Below, in pieces: positions 26,031 through 35,672 of a stretch of DNA of 48,591 nucleotides (position 1 is its first letter; each line of letters starts with the position of its first letter). Origin of the DNA: Parvibaculaceae bacterium (GTDB lineage Bacteria; Pseudomonadota; Alphaproteobacteria; Parvibaculales; Parvibaculaceae); NCBI GenBank assembly GCA_029209985.1, contig JARGNZ010000020.1:11140-59730 (forward strand). The letters run 5' to 3'. The notes under the pieces are model-generated. The model searched no databases. It saw nothing but the letters and a program-made list of their open reading frames with translations, and was not told where the DNA came from. The position numbers and the translations under genes are program-made.

Positions 26031-27821
26031 ATGGCATATCGCCCACCTGCAAAAGAAATGGCCTTCATTCTAGGTGAGATCGCTGGGTTGAATAAGTTGG
26101 TTGAAAGCGGCGCGTATCCAGACGCGACGCCCGACCTCGTGGAAGCTGTGCTTGAGGAAGCCGCTAAACTCTCCGCAGATGTTATTGCCCCACTGGCCAA
26201 CGCCAGCGACCTTGCTCACCCAACCGTGGCGGACGGGGCTGTTACCTCAAGCCCTGGCTTTGTGGCAGCCTATAAACAATGGGTAGAAGGCGGGTGGGGC
26301 GCCATCGCCGCCGCTCCAGAACATGGGGGCCAAGGGCTCCCCCTCGGGCTGGCCTCCTCGCTGTTGGAAATGTGGAACGGCTCATCTCTAGCATTCGGTC
26401 TCTGCCCCACCTTGTCACAAGGCACCATCGAAGCCATCACCGCCCACGGCACAGACGAGCAAAAAGCAACCTATTTGCCTAAGCTGATTTCAGGTGAATG
26501 GACAGGCACCATGAATTTGACAGAGCCGCAAGCAGGGTCAGACTTGAACGCGCTTAAAGCAAAAGCAGAACCTGTTGGCGACGGCACATATAAAATCACG
26601 GGCACCAAAATTTTCATCACATGGGGTGATCACGACATGGGCGAAAACATCGTCCACTTGGTCTTGGCGCGCTTGCCCGGCGCTCCTGCGGGAACCCGAG
26701 GCATTTCGCTTTTCATCGTGCCTAAATTTATGATCAATGAAGATGGCAGCTTGGGCGCGCGCAATGATGCGTATTGCATTGGCCTTGAGCACAAATTAGG
26801 CATTCACGGCAGCCCAACATGCGTCATGTCATATGGCGAAAACGAAGGGGCGCTTGGTTATCTCATTGGTGAAGAAAACCGTGGTCTTGCGTGCATGTTC
26901 ACCATGATGAACAACGCCCGTTTGTTGGTGGGCCTACAAGGCGTGGGATTGGCTGAAAACGCCTACCAACACGCGTTGGATTATACCCGTGACCGCAAAC
27001 AAGGCCGCGCACCAGACAGCACAGCCCCAGCCGGTGAGATGGACCCCATCATCGCGCATCCAGATGTACGCCGTATGCTGATGACCATGCGCTCAAAAAT
27101 TAATGCCGCCCGTGCCATTTGTTACACGACAGCGGTTGCAACCGATGTTGCCCATGGCGGCACAACACCAGAAGCCCGTGAGGCCGGCAAAGCCCGCGCG
27201 GATCTCTTGACGCCCATCGCCAAATCTTGGTCTACAGACATGGGCGTGGAAGTTGCGTCGCTCGGTGTGCAGATCCATGGGGGCATGGGTTTTGTTGAAG
27301 AAACCGGTGCGGCCCAATTCTACCGGGACGTGCGCATCACGCCGATCTATGAAGGCACAAATGGCATTCAGGCGATCGATCTTGTCGGGCGCAAGTTGCC
27401 GCTTGGGGGAGGCGATGTTGTAAAGGCCTACATTCAAGAACTGCAAGACATGTCAAACGAAGCACGGGGTGAAAACGATCCCGCTTTTGTGAAGCTCGCA
27501 GACGCATTGGATGCCGCCCTCGAAGATCTAAAAACGGGCACGGAGTGGATGTTGGCGAAGATGAAAGCAGGGGAGCAAAAAGAATGTTTGGCGGGTGCGA
27601 TGCCATACTTGAATTTGTTCGGCACCGCTGCGGGCGGGGCCTATTTGGTGCACACTGCAACAGTAAAACGGCGCAAGGATGGAGATAATTCCAAGACAGC
27701 TTTGGGGCTTGCACGCTTCTTTGCTGAAAATCATTTGCCCGAAACAAAGGGGCTCCTTTCCGCCGCGACCGCTGGGGCTGCAAGCCTATTTGAACTGGAT
27801 GAAGAAGCTCTGGCTGGCTGA
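26031..27821 (+). CDS. Acyl-CoA dehydrogenase of the 600-residue DmdC-like class
   Basis: FAD enzyme of 596 residues forming a 2,3-double bond in an acyl-CoA. The N-terminal block MAYRPPAKEMAFILGEI, the flavin-binding TMNLTEPQAGSDLNAL (about 163-178), the long insertion LEHKLGIHGSPTCVM, and the likely catalytic Glu441 in YEGTNGIQ followed by an extra C-terminal helical domain match the class that contains 3-methylmercaptopropionyl-CoA dehydrogenase DmdC. Many paralogues in this class have other or unknown substrates. The start at 26031 is chosen because TGGAGA lies six bases before it and upstream residues look unrelated. It is a single gene with a strong terminator at 27877. Confidence 0.88.
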   Translation: MAYRPPAKEMAFILGEIAGLNKLVESGAYPDATPDLVEAVLEEAAKLSADVIAPLANASDLAHPTVADGAVTSSPGFVAAYKQWVEGGWGAIAAAPEHGGQGLPLGLASSLLEMWNGSSLAFGLCPTLSQGTIEAITAHGTDEQKATYLPKLISGEWTGTMNLTEPQAGSDLNALKAKAEPVGDGTYKITGTKIFITWGDHDMGENIVHLVLARLPGAPAGTRGISLFIVPKFMINEDGSLGARNDAYCIGLEHKLGIHGSPTCVMSYGENEGALGYLIGEENRGLACMFTMMNNARLLVGLQGVGLAENAYQHALDYTRDRKQGRAPDSTAPAGEMDPIIAHPDVRRMLMTMRSKINAARAICYTTAVATDVAHGGTTPEAREAGKARADLLTPIAKSWSTDMGVEVASLGVQIHGGMGFVEETGAAQFYRDVRITPIYEGTNGIQAIDLVGRKLPLGGGDVVKAYIQELQDMSNEARGENDPAFVKLADALDAALEDLKTGTEWMLAKMKAGEQKECLAGAMPYLNLFGTAAGGAYLVHTATVKRRKDGDNSKTALGLARFFAENHLPETKGLLSAATAGAASLFELDEEALAG

Positions 27822-27876
27822 TCTCAGCAGGTCCCAAGGTTGACGTTTACGCTACTTGAGCCTATTTAATGGCCCG

Positions 27877-27903
27877 AAGCCGCTCCTACGGGGGCGGCTT
27901 TTT
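27877..27903 (+). terminator. Rho-independent terminator with UACG loop
   Basis: Arms 27877-27886 and 27891-27900 form a ten-pair stem with one G-U pair, closed by a stable C(TACG)G tetraloop, followed by TTTTT. It ends the acyl-CoA dehydrogenase transcript. Confidence 0.9.
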
Positions 27904-27926
27904 CTGTAACGACCATATGAGGCCAC

Positions 27927-29051
27927 ATGTCCGACGGGTTCAACGATCAAGAAAAGCACACATCAGATGCGAAAGTAAGCAGCGACCAAACTTCTTCGCA
28001 AGCCCACCCACAAGGGCGCCAAGGGGCACATGGTATGCGCTATCCCTTTGATGATATTCCTGAACCCGCTCACCTCAAAGAAGTCGCCCCCGGAATTTTT
28101 TGGGTACGCATGAAGTTGCCGTATACGTTGGACCACATCAATTTGTGGTTGATCGAAAACGGCGACGGATATGCCTTGGTTGATACCGGCGTTGCCAACG
28201 ATGAAACCAAAGCCACATGGCGCGAAATCATCGCCAAGCAGCTTGGCGGAAAACCCATTAACAAGCTGATTGTGACCCATCTTCATCCAGACCATGTTGG
28301 GTTGGCGGGCTGGTTCAGTCGTAAATTCCGTGTGCCCCTAGAAATGTCGCGTACGGACTATCTGATGTGTAAAAACTTGGCGGCTGATAGCGGCAGAGAG
28401 GCACCAGAAGAGGCGCTCGATTTTTACCGCGCCGCAGGGTTCGCACCAGAAGGGTTAGACCGATACCGTCAACGCTTCGGTGGGTTTGGGGATGGCATCT
28501 CAAGATTGCCCGACCAATTCATTCGCTTAAGAGACGGGGATACGTTTCAAATCGGCGCACATATGTGGCAGGCCGTAGAAGGTTCAGGCCATGCACCTGA
28601 GCATATCGCCCTTTATTGCCCTGAACTGAAAGTGCTCATTTCCGGAGATCAGGTGCTGCCGCGTATTTCGTCAAACGTCAGCCTTCATCCAACCGAGCCG
28701 AAAGGTAATCCCTTGCAGGATTGGATTGATTCCTGCGCAGCGATCAAGCAACGCTTGCCAAATGATCTTATGGTGCTTCCCGCCCACAACGAGCCTTTTT
28801 ATGGATTGCACGAGCGGTTGCAGTCTCTCATCGATGGCCACGAAAAAGGCCTAAGCCGTTTGCTAGATATTCTCGACGAGCCGAAACGGGCGGTGGATGT
28901 TTTTTCTGCCTTGTTTAAGCGCCGTATTGGTGCCGCCGTCTATTTTATGGCACCCGGGGAAAGTCTCGCGCATTTGGCCTGTTTGTGTGCGCGTGGGCAA
29001 ATTGCAGCGACGCGGGATGAAAACGGCGTGGACTGGTACCAAAAGATCTAA
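27927..29051 (+). CDS. Metallo-beta-lactamase-fold hydrolase
   Basis: Zinc hydrolase of 374 residues. The metal-binding motif is HLHPDH (118-123), with His227 or His231 in GSGHAPEH and an Asp in LISGDQVLP as further ligands. The C-terminal 70 residues form a winged-helix-like extension seen in LACTB2-type and related thioesterase-like members. The N-terminal 35 residues are polar and probably disordered; the ATG at 27927 has GAGG five bases before it. The substrate is unknown, but hydrolysis of a CoA or other thioester is plausible given the neighbouring acyl-CoA dehydrogenase gene. Confidence 0.87.
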   Translation: MSDGFNDQEKHTSDAKVSSDQTSSQAHPQGRQGAHGMRYPFDDIPEPAHLKEVAPGIFWVRMKLPYTLDHINLWLIENGDGYALVDTGVANDETKATWREIIAKQLGGKPINKLIVTHLHPDHVGLAGWFSRKFRVPLEMSRTDYLMCKNLAADSGREAPEEALDFYRAAGFAPEGLDRYRQRFGGFGDGISRLPDQFIRLRDGDTFQIGAHMWQAVEGSGHAPEHIALYCPELKVLISGDQVLPRISSNVSLHPTEPKGNPLQDWIDSCAAIKQRLPNDLMVLPAHNEPFYGLHERLQSLIDGHEKGLSRLLDILDEPKRAVDVFSALFKRRIGAAVYFMAPGESLAHLACLCARGQIAATRDENGVDWYQKI

Positions 29052-29172
29052 GCGGCTTTGAGCGCAATCTCATTGTCTCCAACGCCAATCGATTGTATGA
29101 CAGAGAACGCCTTTGCCCATGGGCGCACTGCAGGCGTGCACCGACTTGTACCATTTTGAGAGACGGAGAGAG

Positions 29173-29421
29173 ATGATGACCGATATTCCAGCCGATGTTG
29201 CAAAGCTGAGCTTTGAAAAAGCACTCGAAGAGCTTGAGCAGATTGTTGGGAAATTGGAATCTGGTAATGCCCCGCTGGAAGCGTCCATCGAACTTTATGA
29301 GCGCGGCAATGCGCTGAAAGCACACTGCGAAACGGCCCTTAAAGCAGCCCAAGCGAAAGTGGAAAAAATCACTTTGGCAGCAGATGGCTCCGTTAGCACG
29401 CAAGCGGCCAATATCGATTAA
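29173..29421 (+). CDS. xseB: Exodeoxyribonuclease VII small subunit
   Basis: Small subunit of exonuclease VII, which degrades single-stranded DNA in both directions during repair. The 82-residue helical protein carries the family pattern [20 protein letters not shown] (13-32) and [12 protein letters not shown]-like [20 protein letters not shown] (34-53). Two adjacent ATGs exist at 29173 and 29176; GGAG at 29165-29168 serves either. The large subunit xseA is not in the window. It starts a conserved run with ispA, dxs and tlyA. Confidence 0.93.
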   Translation: MMTDIPADVAKLSFEKALEELEQIVGKLESGNAPLEASIELYERGNALKAHCETALKAAQAKVEKITLAADGSVSTQAANID

Positions 29422-29461
29422 CAGCGTTTCCAAATATCGAGCGGTACGATAGGGAGCTACG

Positions 29462-30349
29462 ATGTCAGATTTCGAACAAGTTCTTGATAAAAGCGCCAGC
29501 TTGGTAGAAGAGCAACTCAAGCGCATGTTGCCGCGCGTGGAGGGCCCCGAAGGGCGTCTTCATGAGGCCATGCGCTATGCTGCTTTGGCGGGGGGCAAAC
29601 GCTTTCGCCCCTTTTTAGCGCTTGAAAGTGCGAGCATGTTCGGCGTCAGCGAGGACCGCGCGTTGCGGGTGGCGGTCGCAATTGAATGCATCCACACCTA
29701 TTCGCTCATTCATGATGATTTGCCGTGCATGGATGATGATGATTTGCGCCGGGGCCAACCTTCCACACATAAAGCCTTTGATGAAGCGACCGCTGTGTTG
29801 GCGGGCGATGGCCTTCAAGCCTTTGCCTTTGAAGTGTTGGCCAAAGAAGAAACCCATGAAGACCCACATATTCGCGTAGAGCTTGTGCGTCAATTGGCAC
29901 ATGCCTCAGGTCCGCGCGGCATGGTCGGCGGGCAAATGATTGATCTAGCTTCCGAAGGTAAAACCCTCGATGTCGGCGCGCTCACCCGTTTGCACCAGCT
30001 TAAAACTGGTGCCTTGATCGCGTTCGCGTGTGACGCAGGGGCCATTTTAGGCAGGGCGTCTCCCGCATCCTGCCACGCATTACACGCTTATGCCCACGAT
30101 CTCGGCTTGGCCTATCAAGTTGCCGATGATGTGCTGGATGTAAAAGGGGATCGCGAAACACTAGGTAAAACCGCCGGTAAAGACGAAGAGGCGGGGAAAG
30201 CGACCTTTGTGTCCGTATTGGGGTTAGAACGTGCCCATGGGCAAGCGCAACTCTTGGCCAACCAAGCCGTACAGCATCTCGATATATTTGACGGGAGAGC
30301 GGACCGCCTACGCGAAGCAGCGCAATTTGTGGTAAACCGGCGCGCGTAA
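29462..30349 (+). CDS. ispA: Polyprenyl synthetase, farnesyl diphosphate synthase type
   Basis: Prenyltransferase of 295 residues that condenses isopentenyl diphosphate with dimethylallyl and geranyl diphosphate to give farnesyl diphosphate. The first Asp-rich motif is DDLPCMDDDD (85-94), the second DDVLD (222-226), and GGKRFRPFL (44-52) and KTGALI (181-186) are typical. AGGGAG lies five bases before the ATG. It lies 40 bases after xseB and upstream of dxs, so two steps of isoprenoid synthesis are grouped here. Confidence 0.94.
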   Translation: MSDFEQVLDKSASLVEEQLKRMLPRVEGPEGRLHEAMRYAALAGGKRFRPFLALESASMFGVSEDRALRVAVAIECIHTYSLIHDDLPCMDDDDLRRGQPSTHKAFDEATAVLAGDGLQAFAFEVLAKEETHEDPHIRVELVRQLAHASGPRGMVGGQMIDLASEGKTLDVGALTRLHQLKTGALIAFACDAGAILGRASPASCHALHAYAHDLGLAYQVADDVLDVKGDRETLGKTAGKDEEAGKATFVSVLGLERAHGQAQLLANQAVQHLDIFDGRADRLREAAQFVVNRRA

Positions 30350-30576
30350 CACGCCAAGCCCATTGAGGCGCCCCGACTCACCGATCGAAGGGCCAGTGTG
30401 TAATTGTTTGCAATCACCGCCTACTTCGCTATAAATCCGGTTAGAAAATCACCAAGTTTTCGCCAAATTTTGGCTGATTTCGGTAGATAGGCTCCTTGTG
30501 TAAGCCCTTGCGGCACTATGCCAAGGTGAAATCTTGCGTAAGTGGCTTAAGCTTGTAAGCATAGGTATAGTTCAAA

Positions 30577-30599
30577 GGCAGTTGGGCTTGCGAACTGCC
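30577..30599 (+). promoter_or_regulatory. Hairpin in the leader of dxs
   Basis: GGCAGTT (30577-30583) and AACTGCC (30593-30599) pair around a nine-base loop in the 282-base gap before dxs. A second short stem may form just before the AGGGG ribosome site. It could affect translation of dxs; no known riboswitch is recognised. The rest of the gap shows no gene. Confidence 0.35.
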
Positions 30600-30631
30600 G
30601 GACAGCCCACTGGGCCTAATAGGGGTGTTGC

Positions 30632-32656
30632 GTGACCACCGACAGCGACAAAAACAGCCAATCCAATCTTTCCGGCTCTGCTGCCAGTTCAGCGGGAGGC
30701 TCCTTGGCGAGTGTTGATCAAGCCACCAACCTCAGCAAAACGCCCTTGTTGGACAAGGTGAATGTCCCGGCTGATTTGCGCAAATTGCCCGAGAGTGATT
30801 TGCGGCAATTGGCTGACGAGTTGCGCTTGGAAATGATCGACGCCGTCTCCATTACAGGGGGGCACCTTGGCGCGGGGCTGGGTGTGGTTGAGCTGACGAC
30901 GGCTATTCATCATGTTTTCAATACGCCAGACGATAAGTTGATCTGGGATGTGGGCCACCAATGCTACCCCCACAAAATTTTAACAGGACGCAGAGATCGC
31001 ATTCGCACCATTCGTCAGGGAGACGGCCTTGCTGGCTTCACCAAACGAAAAGAGAGCGAATACGATCCATTCGGCGCGGGGCACTCCTCCACCTCCATTT
31101 CTGCAGGTCTTGGCATGGCGGTGGCCCGGGATCTGAAAAAAGAAAATAACAACGTCATTGCAGTCATTGGCGACGGTGCCATGAGCGCTGGCATGGCCTA
31201 TGAAGCCATGAACAACGCAGGCGCGATGGACAGCCGCCTCATTGTCATTCTAAATGACAATGATATGTCAATTGCCCCGCCAGTAGGCGCGATGAGTGCA
31301 TATCTTGCGCGTCTCATTTCCGGTGGCACCTACCGCACCTTGCGCTCAATCGCTAAGCATATTGTCGAAAAATTTCCCAAGCAGGTGGAAGAAACCGCAC
31401 GCCGCGCAGAAGAGTTCGCGCGCGGCATGGCAACCGGCGGCACCTTGTTTGAAGAGCTTGGCTTTTATTATGTCGGCCCGATCGATGGTCACAACCTCGA
31501 TCACTTGTTGCCGATCTTAAAAAATGTGCGCGATGCTCCAGAAGGTCCGATCCTCATTCATGTGGTTACGCAGAAGGGCAAAGGCTACGCACCTGCCGAA
31601 GCTTCAGCAGATAAATATCACGGTGTTTCTAAATTTGATGTTGTCACCGGCGCTCAAGCCAAAGCCACACCAAATGCACCAAGCTATACAAAGGTTTTTG
31701 CTCAACGCCTCATTCAAGAGGCGCGTTTGGATGATCGGATTGTCGCCATCTCTGCCGCCATGCCGTCCGGCACGGGGCTGGATATGTTCGGCACCGAGTT
31801 TCCAGACCGCACCTTTGATGTCGGCATTGCGGAGCAACACGCTGTCACCTTTGCGGCTGGCTTAGCAGCTGAAGGCATGAAGCCTTATGTCGCCATCTAT
31901 TCAACCTTCCTGCAACGGGCCTACGACCAAGTGGTCCACGATGTGGCCATTCAAGGCCTGCCTGTCCGCTTCGCAATTGACCGCGCCGGGCTTGTGGGCG
32001 CAGATGGTCCAACCCATGCGGGCGCATTTGATGTGGCTTATTTGGCCTGCCTGCCGGGCATGGTTGTTATGGCTGCGGCTGACGAAGCTGAACTGTGCCA
32101 CATGGTGCGCACCTCAGCCGCGATTGATGATCGCCCGAGCGCCTTTCGCTATCCACGCGGCGAAGGTGTTGGCATTGATATGCCAGAGCGCGGCGAAATT
32201 TTGGAATTGGGCAAAGGCCGGATCATCCGTGAAGGCACAAAAGTGGCCATTCTATCGTTTGGGACACGTTTGGCTGAAGCGTCTAAAGCGGCAGATGAAC
32301 TGGCCGCGCTGGGCATTTCTACAACCGTCGCCGATGCCCGGTTTGCAAAACCACTCGATGAAGATTTGGTCAGCCGCCTTGCGCGCGAACACGAAGTCTT
32401 GATCACCATAGAAGAAGGTTCTACCGGTGGCTTTGGCTCAATCGTCTTGCAGCATTTGGCCCAAACAGGTGCCTTTGACGCGGGCCTTAAAATTCGCCCC
32501 TTGGTCTTGCCAGATAATTACATCGATCAGAACAAGCCTGATGTGATGTATGAGCAAGCCGGTTTAACGGCGAAAGCGATTACACACACCGCGCTGGAAG
32601 CACTTGGCAATGCGCAGGCTATGGGCGAGTTTGAAAAAGCGCGCACGCTGGTCTAA
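30632..32656 (+). CDS. dxs: 1-deoxy-D-xylulose-5-phosphate synthase
   Basis: Thiamine-diphosphate transketolase-like enzyme joining pyruvate and glyceraldehyde 3-phosphate in the first step of the MEP isoprenoid route. The 674-residue protein has the ThDP motif [18 protein letters not shown] (from about 180), [16 protein letters not shown] near residue 110, and the [15 protein letters not shown] segment near 450. The start is GTG, seven bases after AGGGG. It gives a Ser-rich extension of about 37 residues before the usual [14 protein letters not shown] start; no in-frame ATG lies nearer. It follows ispA after 282 bases and precedes tlyA by 48. Confidence 0.95.
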   Translation: MTTDSDKNSQSNLSGSAASSAGGSLASVDQATNLSKTPLLDKVNVPADLRKLPESDLRQLADELRLEMIDAVSITGGHLGAGLGVVELTTAIHHVFNTPDDKLIWDVGHQCYPHKILTGRRDRIRTIRQGDGLAGFTKRKESEYDPFGAGHSSTSISAGLGMAVARDLKKENNNVIAVIGDGAMSAGMAYEAMNNAGAMDSRLIVILNDNDMSIAPPVGAMSAYLARLISGGTYRTLRSIAKHIVEKFPKQVEETARRAEEFARGMATGGTLFEELGFYYVGPIDGHNLDHLLPILKNVRDAPEGPILIHVVTQKGKGYAPAEASADKYHGVSKFDVVTGAQAKATPNAPSYTKVFAQRLIQEARLDDRIVAISAAMPSGTGLDMFGTEFPDRTFDVGIAEQHAVTFAAGLAAEGMKPYVAIYSTFLQRAYDQVVHDVAIQGLPVRFAIDRAGLVGADGPTHAGAFDVAYLACLPGMVVMAAADEAELCHMVRTSAAIDDRPSAFRYPRGEGVGIDMPERGEILELGKGRIIREGTKVAILSFGTRLAEASKAADELAALGISTTVADARFAKPLDEDLVSRLAREHEVLITIEEGSTGGFGSIVLQHLAQTGAFDAGLKIRPLVLPDNYIDQNKPDVMYEQAGLTAKAITHTALEALGNAQAMGEFEKARTLV

Positions 32657-32704
32657 CGTTCATTTCCCTCAACCGTCAAACCTATTCAGCAGAAAGCAAG
32701 AGGC

Positions 32705-33502
32705 ATGGCGCGCTCTTCGGCAACTCCTCCCACCGGTTCCTCCGAACACGGCGCAAAAATGCGTCTTGATCTGTTGCTCGTGGCTCAGGGTCTTGCCCCC
32801 ACACGGGCGCGCGCCCAAAGCCTCATTCGCGAAGGCAAGGTCTGTTTAGACGGGAAGGTGCTGACCAAAGCCTCCAGCGCGTTGGCTGAGGGCGCTGCTT
32901 TGGAGGTCACAGGCCACGACCATCCATGGGTGTCGCGGGCGGCGCTTAAACTGGTGCAGGGGTTAGATGCGTTTGATCTTTCTGTCTCCAACAAAACCTG
33001 CCTAGATGTGGGCGCCTCAACCGGGGGCTTTAGCCAAGTGATGCTTGCGCGAGGGGCGCGAAAGGTCTATTCGGTCGATGTGGGGCACGGACAATTGGCC
33101 CAGACGCTGCGAGACGACGCGCGCGTGGTTAATTTAGAAGGCCTGAACGCAAAAGATTTAAGCACAGAGCATATCACCGAACCGATCGACCTGATTGTCT
33201 CTGACGTGAGTTTCATCTCTCTTGAAAAGGCATTGCCGCAAGCACTTGCCTTATGTGGTCCCCAAGCGCATTTATGTGTATTGGTAAAGCCGCAATTTGA
33301 AGTGGGTAAAGGCAGAGTGGGCAAAGGCGGGATTGTTAAAGACCCTGCATTGCATGAAGAAGTCTGCACGCGCCTGTCAAATTGGCTTGCAGATCAGCCA
33401 GGCTGGCACGTGATAGGACTAACCGACAGTCCTATCACCGGCAGCGATGGCAATAAAGAATTTCTATTGGTCGGTCATAAACAGGAAGACCCACATGGCT
33501 GA
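32705..33502 (+). CDS. tlyA: TlyA family rRNA 2'-O-methyltransferase
   Basis: Protein of 265 residues combining an N-terminal S4 RNA-binding domain (about 19-80, RLDLLLVAQGLAPTRARAQS) with an FtsJ-type methyltransferase domain (about 85-255, CLDVGASTGGFSQVML and DVSFISLEKALP). TlyA proteins methylate cytidines of 16S and 23S rRNA at the 2'-hydroxyl; some were first named hemolysins. AAGAGGC precedes the ATG. Its last eight bases overlap the start of the next methyltransferase gene, so the two are translated together. Confidence 0.93.
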   Translation: MARSSATPPTGSSEHGAKMRLDLLLVAQGLAPTRARAQSLIREGKVCLDGKVLTKASSALAEGAALEVTGHDHPWVSRAALKLVQGLDAFDLSVSNKTCLDVGASTGGFSQVMLARGARKVYSVDVGHGQLAQTLRDDARVVNLEGLNAKDLSTEHITEPIDLIVSDVSFISLEKALPQALALCGPQAHLCVLVKPQFEVGKGRVGKGGIVKDPALHEEVCTRLSNWLADQPGWHVIGLTDSPITGSDGNKEFLLVGHKQEDPHG

Positions 33503-34745
33503 GCCACAAGAATACACCATCGAGAAGCTGGGCCATCAGGGCGATGGCATTGCCGTGACGGAGCAGGGGGAGGTATATATTCCCTACACCTTGCCCGGCG
33601 AGCGCGTGCTTATTACCCCGCCCCAAGGGGAAGGCACAGGCAAGCTGTCCATCCTCAAGCCATCTGACGACCGCGTAACGCCGCCCTGCAAGCATTTCAA
33701 AAAATGCGGCGGGTGCAGCTCTCAACATATGTCTGCATCCTTCTACACTGCCTGGAAGGAAAGCCTCGTTCGCACGGTGTTGGACGCCGAGAACCTCACA
33801 ACAGAGCTGAAACCCCTTATCTCAGCGGGAAGCGGAAACCGCCGCCGTGCAAGCTTTGCAGCGACCCGCACAAAACGAGGGGCGCAACTCGGATTCTACG
33901 GCAAGGCCACCCACACCATCATCCCGCTGGAAGAATGCCACATTCTCGCTCCAGAAATTGTTCAAGCCTTTTCCGCGATTGCTGATTTGGTCGGTCCCGG
34001 TTTGTCACGCAAAGGCCGCGCAAGCGTTGCCGTCACAGCGTCTGAAACCGGATTAGATATTGCGGTGGAAGGTGGCAAAGAAAATCCAGATTTGGTCATG
34101 CGCCAAACCCTTGCCGAGTGGGCAGATAAAACAGACATTGCCCGCCTCACATGGGACGGCGAAATGATTTCCGAGCGACGCTTGCCCGTGCTCACCCATG
34201 CCGGTGTGCCAACGCCCTTGCCTCCGGGCGGCTTTTTGCAAGCAAGTGCCGCCTCAGAAACGATCATGGTCGATCTTGTGCGAGACGCTGTTGCGGGCGC
34301 ACGCAATGTGGCCGACCTCTTCGCGGGTTCTGGCACCTTCACCTTTGCACTAAGTAAGTTTGCAAAAACTTTGGCAGTCGAACAAGACGAGCCAGCCTTG
34401 GGCGCTTTGGAGCGGGCGTTCAATCGCGAAGGCCCAAACCATAATTTGAAAACAGTAACACTGGAGAAACGAAATCTTTTCCGCCGTCCCCTGTTGCCCC
34501 ACGAATTAAAAAACTTCGACGCCGTTGTCTTTGACCCTCCACGGGCCGGGGCAAAAGCCCAAGCCGCTGAGCTGGCAAAAAGTAATGTGCCTGTCATCGT
34601 CGGCATCTCTTGCAACCCAGCCACCTTTGCCCGCGACGCCTCTCTGCTTGTCGCTGGCGGGTATGAATTGGTTTCCGTCACACCCGTTGACCAATTCATC
34701 TGGTCACCTCACATCGAAGTCGTCGGCATCTTCAAACGCCCCTAA
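33495..34745 (+). CDS. RumA/RlmD-like RNA (uracil-5-)-methyltransferase
   Basis: SAM-dependent enzyme of 416 residues making 5-methyluridine in RNA. A TRAM-like N-terminus is followed by iron-sulfur cysteines Cys65, Cys71, Cys74 and Cys148 (CX5CGGC then ECH), the SAM motif FAGSGTFTFALS (from about 279), and the catalytic Cys373 in ISCNPATFARD. The exact target uridine cannot be told. An in-frame start at 33447 exists, but the ATG at 33495 with AGGA nine bases before it and an eight-base overlap with tlyA is preferred. It ends the xseB-to-methyltransferase group; a repeat block follows. Confidence 0.9.
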   Translation: MAEPQEYTIEKLGHQGDGIAVTEQGEVYIPYTLPGERVLITPPQGEGTGKLSILKPSDDRVTPPCKHFKKCGGCSSQHMSASFYTAWKESLVRTVLDAENLTTELKPLISAGSGNRRRASFAATRTKRGAQLGFYGKATHTIIPLEECHILAPEIVQAFSAIADLVGPGLSRKGRASVAVTASETGLDIAVEGGKENPDLVMRQTLAEWADKTDIARLTWDGEMISERRLPVLTHAGVPTPLPPGGFLQASAASETIMVDLVRDAVAGARNVADLFAGSGTFTFALSKFAKTLAVEQDEPALGALERAFNREGPNHNLKTVTLEKRNLFRRPLLPHELKNFDAVVFDPPRAGAKAQAAELAKSNVPVIVGISCNPATFARDASLLVAGGYELVSVTPVDQFIWSPHIEVVGIFKRP

Positions 34746-34750
34746 ACCCG

Positions 34751-34907
34751 TCCCAACACCCACCCCCGTCGTCCTCGGATTTATTCCGGGGACCCATGTC
34801 TCAATGCATTCGGATAGGGAGAGGGAGAAAAGACGCCACCACACATTCCCAACATCCAAACCGAGCAAGCCGACAGCTGGATCCCCGGACCAAGTCCGAG
34901 GGTGACG
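34751..34907. repeat. Intergenic repeat, copy 1 (157 bp)
   Basis: First of two near-identical copies. Its 30-base ends, 34767-34796 and 34878-34907, are inverted repeats of each other at 24 of 30 positions by eye, each containing a CTCGGA...TCCGGGG hairpin. The core between them is purine-rich at its left side and has no coding sense. It begins five bases after the methyltransferase stop. Confidence 0.85.
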
Positions 34908-34951
34908 CCTGTTGTTACGGTCACCCAGCCGTTTATCACCCGCGCACATCG

Positions 34952-35109
34952 TTCCAACACCCACTCCCGTCGTCCTCGGATTTATTCCGGGGACCCATGT
35001 CTCAATGCATTCAGATAGGGGAGAGGGAGGAAAGACGCGGCCACACATTCCCAACATCCAAACCGAGCAAGCCGAGAGCTGGACCCCCGGACCAAGTCCG
35101 AGGGTGACG
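34952..35109. repeat. Intergenic repeat, copy 2 (158 bp)
   Basis: Direct copy of 34751-34907, shifted by 201-202 bases with one single-base indel and a handful of substitutions. Ends lie at 34968-34997 and 35080-35109. A 44-base unrelated spacer separates the copies. Together they fill most of the gap between two convergent genes. Confidence 0.85.
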
Positions 35110-35132
35110 TCTGTGACGTGGAGATGAGTGCT

Positions 35133-35166
35133 CAAGCCCGCAGGCGTAGCCCTAGGTGCGGGCTTG
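35133..35166. terminator. Perfect 10-bp hairpin at the 3' end of the membrane-protein gene
   Basis: CAAGCCCGCA (35133-35142) and TGCGGGCTTG (35157-35166) pair around 14 bases and include the last codons of the minus-strand gene. There is no T-run on either side, so it may protect the mRNA end rather than terminate by itself. Confidence 0.4.
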
Positions 35167-35640
35167 GATGGCGGAGAAAATTTCGTCCGGGGAGGCCCAG
35201 AGAGGTTCCATCTTGAAGGTGATGGAACCGGGCTTGGGCTGGCTCCAAATTTTATACATGTAATTACGCCATATGCTTTTTTGCGCCAAAGGCTCAAGCA
35301 CATTTTCCAAAGGACCGGTCAGTGTTAAGTGGATCTCAGCATTGCGGATGGAGCGAATGGCTTTGTCCACCATTTCTGCGTGCGCGACAACCACCCACGG
35401 CAGCACCCCAAGACCGTCCACAAACAAGCCATGCTCAGTAATCACAAGCGCAGGACGTTTGAGAACTTTGGGTAAATAGTAAAGCACGATCCCAAGGCAA
35501 AGGAGCGCGCCAATTAACATGCCAATGTGCCACCACGCCACAGCCAAAGACAGCATGAAGGCCGAAACCAATGCTCCGCCATAGACCGCCATTTCGCCGC
35601 CCTTAGGGTCAAACCGTACTGCCAAAGCTTGCTGCGTCAT
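35152..35640 (-). CDS. Small membrane protein of unknown function
   Basis: A 162-residue protein with two adjacent hydrophobic segments (about 18-37 and 39-58) and a cytoplasmic C-terminal domain of about 100 residues built of strands and a final helix. The hairpin of two membrane spans followed by LVITEHGLFVDGLGVLPW resembles bacterial PH-like membrane proteins, but I cannot place it in a named family. It lies 32 bases downstream of aroC and may share its transcript. The stop codon falls within a perfect hairpin. Confidence 0.7.
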   Translation of the reverse strand: MTQQALAVRFDPKGGEMAVYGGALVSAFMLSLAVAWWHIGMLIGALLCLGIVLYYLPKVLKRPALVITEHGLFVDGLGVLPWVVVAHAEMVDKAIRSIRNAEIHLTLTGPLENVLEPLAQKSIWRNYMYKIWSQPKPGSITFKMEPLWASPDEIFSAIQART

Positions 35641-35672
35641 GAGATGTCCTTAAAGGCAAAAGAGGAAAGGGG

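Noticed and set aside
28945-29526. Minus-strand 193-codon open frame
   Set aside because: Overlaps the end of the hydrolase gene, all of xseB and the start of ispA on the other strand.
32705-33502. Hemolysin (old name for TlyA)
   Set aside because: S4 plus FtsJ domains and the place beside another RNA methyltransferase gene point to rRNA methylation.
34704-35303. Minus-strand 199-codon open frame with internally repeated peptide
   Set aside because: It runs through both non-coding repeat copies and overlaps the end of the RNA methyltransferase and the membrane-protein gene. The repeated peptide only mirrors the DNA repeat.
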